Shown piece by piece: positions 61,514 through 64,000 of a stretch of 64,000 nucleotides of DNA. A program made the position numbers and the translations under genes. Location of the stretch: the NCBI RefSeq assembly GCF_012516395.1, contig NZ_CP051206.1, positions 2,710,501 to 2,774,500 on the forward strand, given 5' to 3'. The stretch is from Dolichospermum flos-aquae CCAP 1403/13F (GTDB taxonomy: Bacteria > Cyanobacteriota > Cyanobacteriia > Cyanobacteriales > Nostocaceae). Each line of letters begins with the position of its first letter. The stretch's first letter is position 1. The notes under the pieces were generated by a model. The model was given only the letters and a program-made list of their open reading frames with translations. It was not told the DNA's origin and did no database searches.

Positions 61514-62902
61514 ATGACCGAAAAACAAACTTGGAGTCAGCGGTTTGAGTCCGCGCTGCATCCGGCGATCGCTCGTTTCAATGCAAGTATCAGTTTTGAC
61601 ATTGAACTCATCGAATATGACATTACTGGTTCTCAAGCTCATGCCAAAATGTTGGCTCATACAGGGATAATTTCCTATACAGAAGGGGAAGCACTGTTTA
61701 ACGGTTTAGAACAAGTTCGTCAAGAATATCGTCAAGGGCAATTCCAACCCGGTGTTGATGCCGAAGATGTCCATTTTGCCGTAGAAAAGCGGCTTACGGA
61801 AATTGTCGGAGATGTAGGTAAAAAACTTCACACCGCCCGTTCTCGCAATGACCAAGTAGGTACAGATACTCGATTATACCTCCGCGATCAAATTCAGCAA
61901 ATTCGCCAGCAATTACGGGACTTTCAGACAGTCTTAGTTGATATAGCCGAAAAAAATGTCGAAACTCTGATTCCTGGCTATACCCACCTACAACGCGCCC
62001 AACCAGTAAGTTTAGCGCACCATTTACTGGCATACTTCCAAATGGCACAACGGGATTGGGAACGCTTGGAAGACGTTTGTAAACGAGTGAATATCTCCCC
62101 CTTGGGTTGTGGTGCTTTAGCGGGAACAACTTTTCCTATTGACCGCCACTATACAGCCAATTTATTACATTTTGACAATGTTTATGCTAACAGCTTGGAC
62201 GGAGTGAGCGATCGGGACTTTGCCATAGAATTCCTCTGTGCTGCTAGTATTATCATGGTTCACCTCAGCCGTCTGTCCGAAGAAGTGATTCTGTGGGCAT
62301 CAGAAGAATTTCGCTTCGTCACCCTCAAAGATAGCTGTGCCACAGGTTCTAGCATTATGCCCCAAAAGAAAAACCCCGACGTACCCGAATTAGTGCGCGG
62401 CAAAACCGGGCGAGTATTTGGTCATCTGCAAGCCATGTTAGTAATTATGAAGGGTTTACCCCTGGCTTATAACAAAGACCTCCAAGAAGACAAAGAAGGC
62501 ATATTTGACAGCGTGAACACAGTCAAAGCCTGTTTAGAAGCAATGACAATTTTACTGCAAGAAGGTTTAGAATTTCGTCATCAGCGATTAGCAACAGCAG
62601 TTACAGAAGACTTTGCTAACGCTACCGATGTCGCAGATTATCTTGCAGCGCGGGGTGTACCCTTCCGCGAAGCTTATAACATTGTGGGCAAGGTCGTCAA
62701 AACCAGTATTGCCGCTGGTAAACTACTCAAAGATTTGCAGCTAGAAGAATGGCAACAAATCCATCCCGCATTTGCTGCTGATATTTATGAAGCCATAACC
62801 CCACGTCAAGTAGTTGCAGCCCGCAACAGCTACGGAGGCACAGGCTTTGTCCAAGTTAGACAAGCTCTTCTCAACGCCCGGACTCAAATCAGTGTGAAAT
62901 AA
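61514..62902 (+). CDS. argH: Argininosuccinate lyase
   Basis: The 462-residue enzyme cleaves argininosuccinate to arginine and fumarate. It contains [18 protein letters not shown] (about residues 106-123), [20 protein letters not shown] (about 156-175) and the signature loop [20 protein letters not shown] with the catalytic Ser (about 279-298). ATG 61514 gives the expected start [20 protein letters not shown]. Arginine made here also supplies cyanophycin synthesis by the cphA product, though the genes are 10 kb apart and not one operon. Confidence 0.97.
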   Translation: MTEKQTWSQRFESALHPAIARFNASISFDIELIEYDITGSQAHAKMLAHTGIISYTEGEALFNGLEQVRQEYRQGQFQPGVDAEDVHFAVEKRLTEIVGDVGKKLHTARSRNDQVGTDTRLYLRDQIQQIRQQLRDFQTVLVDIAEKNVETLIPGYTHLQRAQPVSLAHHLLAYFQMAQRDWERLEDVCKRVNISPLGCGALAGTTFPIDRHYTANLLHFDNVYANSLDGVSDRDFAIEFLCAASIIMVHLSRLSEEVILWASEEFRFVTLKDSCATGSSIMPQKKNPDVPELVRGKTGRVFGHLQAMLVIMKGLPLAYNKDLQEDKEGIFDSVNTVKACLEAMTILLQEGLEFRHQRLATAVTEDFANATDVADYLAARGVPFREAYNIVGKVVKTSIAAGKLLKDLQLEEWQQIHPAFAADIYEAITPRQVVAARNSYGGTGFVQVRQALLNARTQISVK

Positions 62903-62960
62903 AGGGAACAGGGGGCAGGGGGCAGGGGAGAAATTCAATTCTTTCTTGCAACTGACAACT

Positions 62961-63242
62961 GTACGGGCGAAGCATTTGGAGAACTATTTTTGGCAATGAC
63001 CGGTAATTTATCTTCCAACTGACAACTGACAACTGTACGGGCGAAGCATTTGGAGAACTATTTTTGGCAATGACCGATAATTTATCTTCCAACTGACAAC
63101 TGTACGGGCGAAGCATTTGGAGAACTATTTTTGGCAATGACCGATAATTTATCTTCCAACTGACAACTGTACGGGCGAAGCATTTGGAGAACTATTTTTG
63201 GCAATGACCGATAATTTATCTTCCAAATGCTTCGCCCCTACT
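62961..63242 (-). repeat. Four tandem hairpin elements, three lacking one arm, locus 8
   Basis: Units start at 62961, 63035, 63102 and 63169 (steps of 74, 67 and 67). The first three have the GGGCGAAGCATTTGGA arm and the loop but break off at ATCTTCC and continue CAACTGACAACTGTAC into the next unit. Only the last has the second arm (TCCAAATGCTTCGCCC). The seven-base difference between steps is one extra CTGACAA heptamer. Confidence 0.88.
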
Positions 63243-63323
63243 GACAACTGACAACAAATAAGGGTGTACTCGTGTACACCCTAAAAATTCAGAATATGAA
63301 AGAGTAAAATTTAACCAGACATA

Positions 63324-63494
63324 CTAATCAGCAGCGTCCATTGCTGCTGCGCCTGTGTCTTCCTCTTCACTCTTGGGCGGTCTTTGTTGGAATCTTCTGC
63401 CCATTCTACCTGTGGTGGTACGTTTACGAAACTTTCTGGCGTAGGCCTGGTTTCGTAGCGCCTTTTCTTTTTTCGGGTTACGGCGCTTTGCCAT
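63324..63494 (-). CDS. Small basic conserved protein
   Basis: The protein is 56 residues from ATG 63494 (MAKRRNPKKEKALRNQAYAR). It is strongly basic up to RMGRRFQQRPP, with an acidic tail (SEEEDTGAAAMDAAD). The composition resembles a ribosome- or RNA-associated protein, and close relatives seem conserved in cyanobacteria, but I cannot name the family. The longer frame from 63518 adds eight residues that are probably untranslated. It is downstream of pnp on the same strand. Confidence 0.72.
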   Translation of the reverse strand: MAKRRNPKKEKALRNQAYARKFRKRTTTGRMGRRFQQRPPKSEEEDTGAAAMDAAD

Positions 63495-63518
63495 ATTCAC
63501 CTCATTAATAAACAACAA

Positions 63519-63859
63519 AAAATTGGCATCTAGGCATTACTTAGGCCATATTAGCTACCGATATTATTGATATACTTTTTTAGCCTAGTGCAGCAATCAA
63601 TACACTTTAAATAGCATACCATTATATCGCACTAAAAAGTCTAATGTCAACCATAATTTAGCGATCGCAAACTCCTAGGGGCGTAAGGACTGCGCCATCA
63701 TCAAGGTGAGGAGGAAAATTCTATTTTAACAACCCAATTAAATTTAATTTTTTATACTTAAATAATAAAGAATTCGACAGCGATGCCTACTAGCAAGGCA
63801 TCGCGGATTTTAGATTTGCGATTCATCTGTAATCTAAAATCTAAAATCCAACCAGCGAT
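63519..63859. other. Intergenic region between pnp and the small basic protein gene
   Basis: It contains a GCGATGCC...GGCATCGC hairpin (63780-63804) that may end the pnp transcript, a 63803-63850 inverted repeat of AAAATCTAAAAT units, and one HIP1 site (GCGATCGC at 63661). No gene seen. Confidence 0.55.
63780..63804 (-). terminator. Possible terminator hairpin after pnp
   Basis: GCGATGCC and GGCATCGC form an exact 8-bp stem with a nine-base loop, 56 bases past the pnp stop on the minus strand. The following sequence (TGTCGAATTCTTTATTATT) is only moderately T-rich, so the call is tentative. Confidence 0.5.
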
Positions 63860-64000
63860 TTAATGGTTTACCGCTGCTGCTTCCCGTGCTGCTGCTGCTT
63901 GATCTGGGTGAATACCCAAGCGTGTGAGGTTAATTCGTCCCTTATTGTCAATTTCTCGCACTTTGACAATCACCTCATCACCAACAGCTACTTCATCTTC
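63860..64000 (-). CDS. pnp: Polyribonucleotide nucleotidyltransferase, C-terminal end (partial)
   Basis: The window ends inside this gene; 46 residues and the TAA at 63860 are visible. [20 protein letters not shown] followed by [20 protein letters not shown] is the end of the S1 RNA-binding domain typical of PNPase ([13 protein letters not shown]..GRINLSR), with a short alanine-rich tail. PNPase degrades RNA from the 3' end and can add tails. The identification rests on a short piece; other S1 proteins end differently. Confidence 0.82.
   Translation of the reverse strand, partial: EDEVAVGDEVIVKVREIDNKGRINLTRLGIHPDQAAAAREAAAVNH

Noticed and set aside
1-64000. tRNA or rRNA genes
   Set aside because: I looked for TTCGA-type T-arm patterns with pairing arms and for conserved rRNA segments and found none that would fold convincingly. 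A covariance-model scan would be more reliable.

Overview
The window is cyanobacterial chromosome, most likely from a filamentous heterocyst-forming member of the Nostocales. The evidence is chlorophyll synthase (chlG), zeta-carotene desaturase (zds), the b6f subunit PetP, cyanophycin synthetase and cyanophycinase, a NifJ-type pyruvate:ferredoxin oxidoreductase, a small HetP-family protein, many GCGATCGC (HIP1) octamers, low GC, and dense heptamer repeats and palindromic elements. An Anabaena/Dolichospermum-like genus is an inference. No rRNA, tRNA or CRISPR array was recognised.

Layout: (1) 1-5.2 kb: a GH116 beta-glucosidase and a type II NADH dehydrogenase, separated by a MITE-like palindrome. 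(2) 5.4-8.5 kb: a decayed accessory patch with an orphan antitoxin-like gene, a MazEF pair whose toxin is broken by a stop codon, a reverse transcriptase lacking its 5' part, and a RelE-type toxin-antitoxin trio, all punctuated by copies of a GTAGGTTGGGT palindromic repeat. (3) 8.5-12.4 kb: ileS, a possible PD-(D/E)XK protein and a tungstate-permease remnant. (4) 13-41 kb: a long run of central-carbon and signalling genes: PEP synthase, a short-form pyruvate kinase, a hybrid histidine kinase split by an IS1634-like element, phosphofructokinase, a dihydroorotate dehydrogenase-like enzyme, PFOR, a HetP-like protein, sucrose synthase, a GH65 phosphorylase fused to beta-phosphoglucomutase, a phosphoribosyltransferase, an HPt protein, a receiver-GAF-GGDEF protein and an aldo/keto reductase. 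(5) 41-50 kb: zds with an SRPBCC protein, a DUF6930-like protein, an IscA/SufA-like protein, a TPR protein, chlG, a Get3/ArsA-like ATPase and petP. (6) 50-64 kb: cphB-cphA, trmD, ispF, a pseudogene, tandem nearly identical peptide-binding lipoproteins, larB, argH, a small basic protein and the 3' end of pnp.

Region 4 reads as a route from sucrose and disaccharides through glycolysis to pyruvate, acetyl-CoA and reduced ferredoxin, with its own phosphorelay and c-di-GMP genes. This would suit dark, anaerobic or heterocyst metabolism. The co-functioning is inference from gene content.

The most distinctive feature of the DNA is its repeats: thirteen copies of one roughly 73-bp hairpin element at eight loci, four other palindrome or MITE types, many 7-8 bp tandem arrays, and repeat-derived sequence inserted in frame inside conserved enzymes (GH116, IleS, and NifJ twice).
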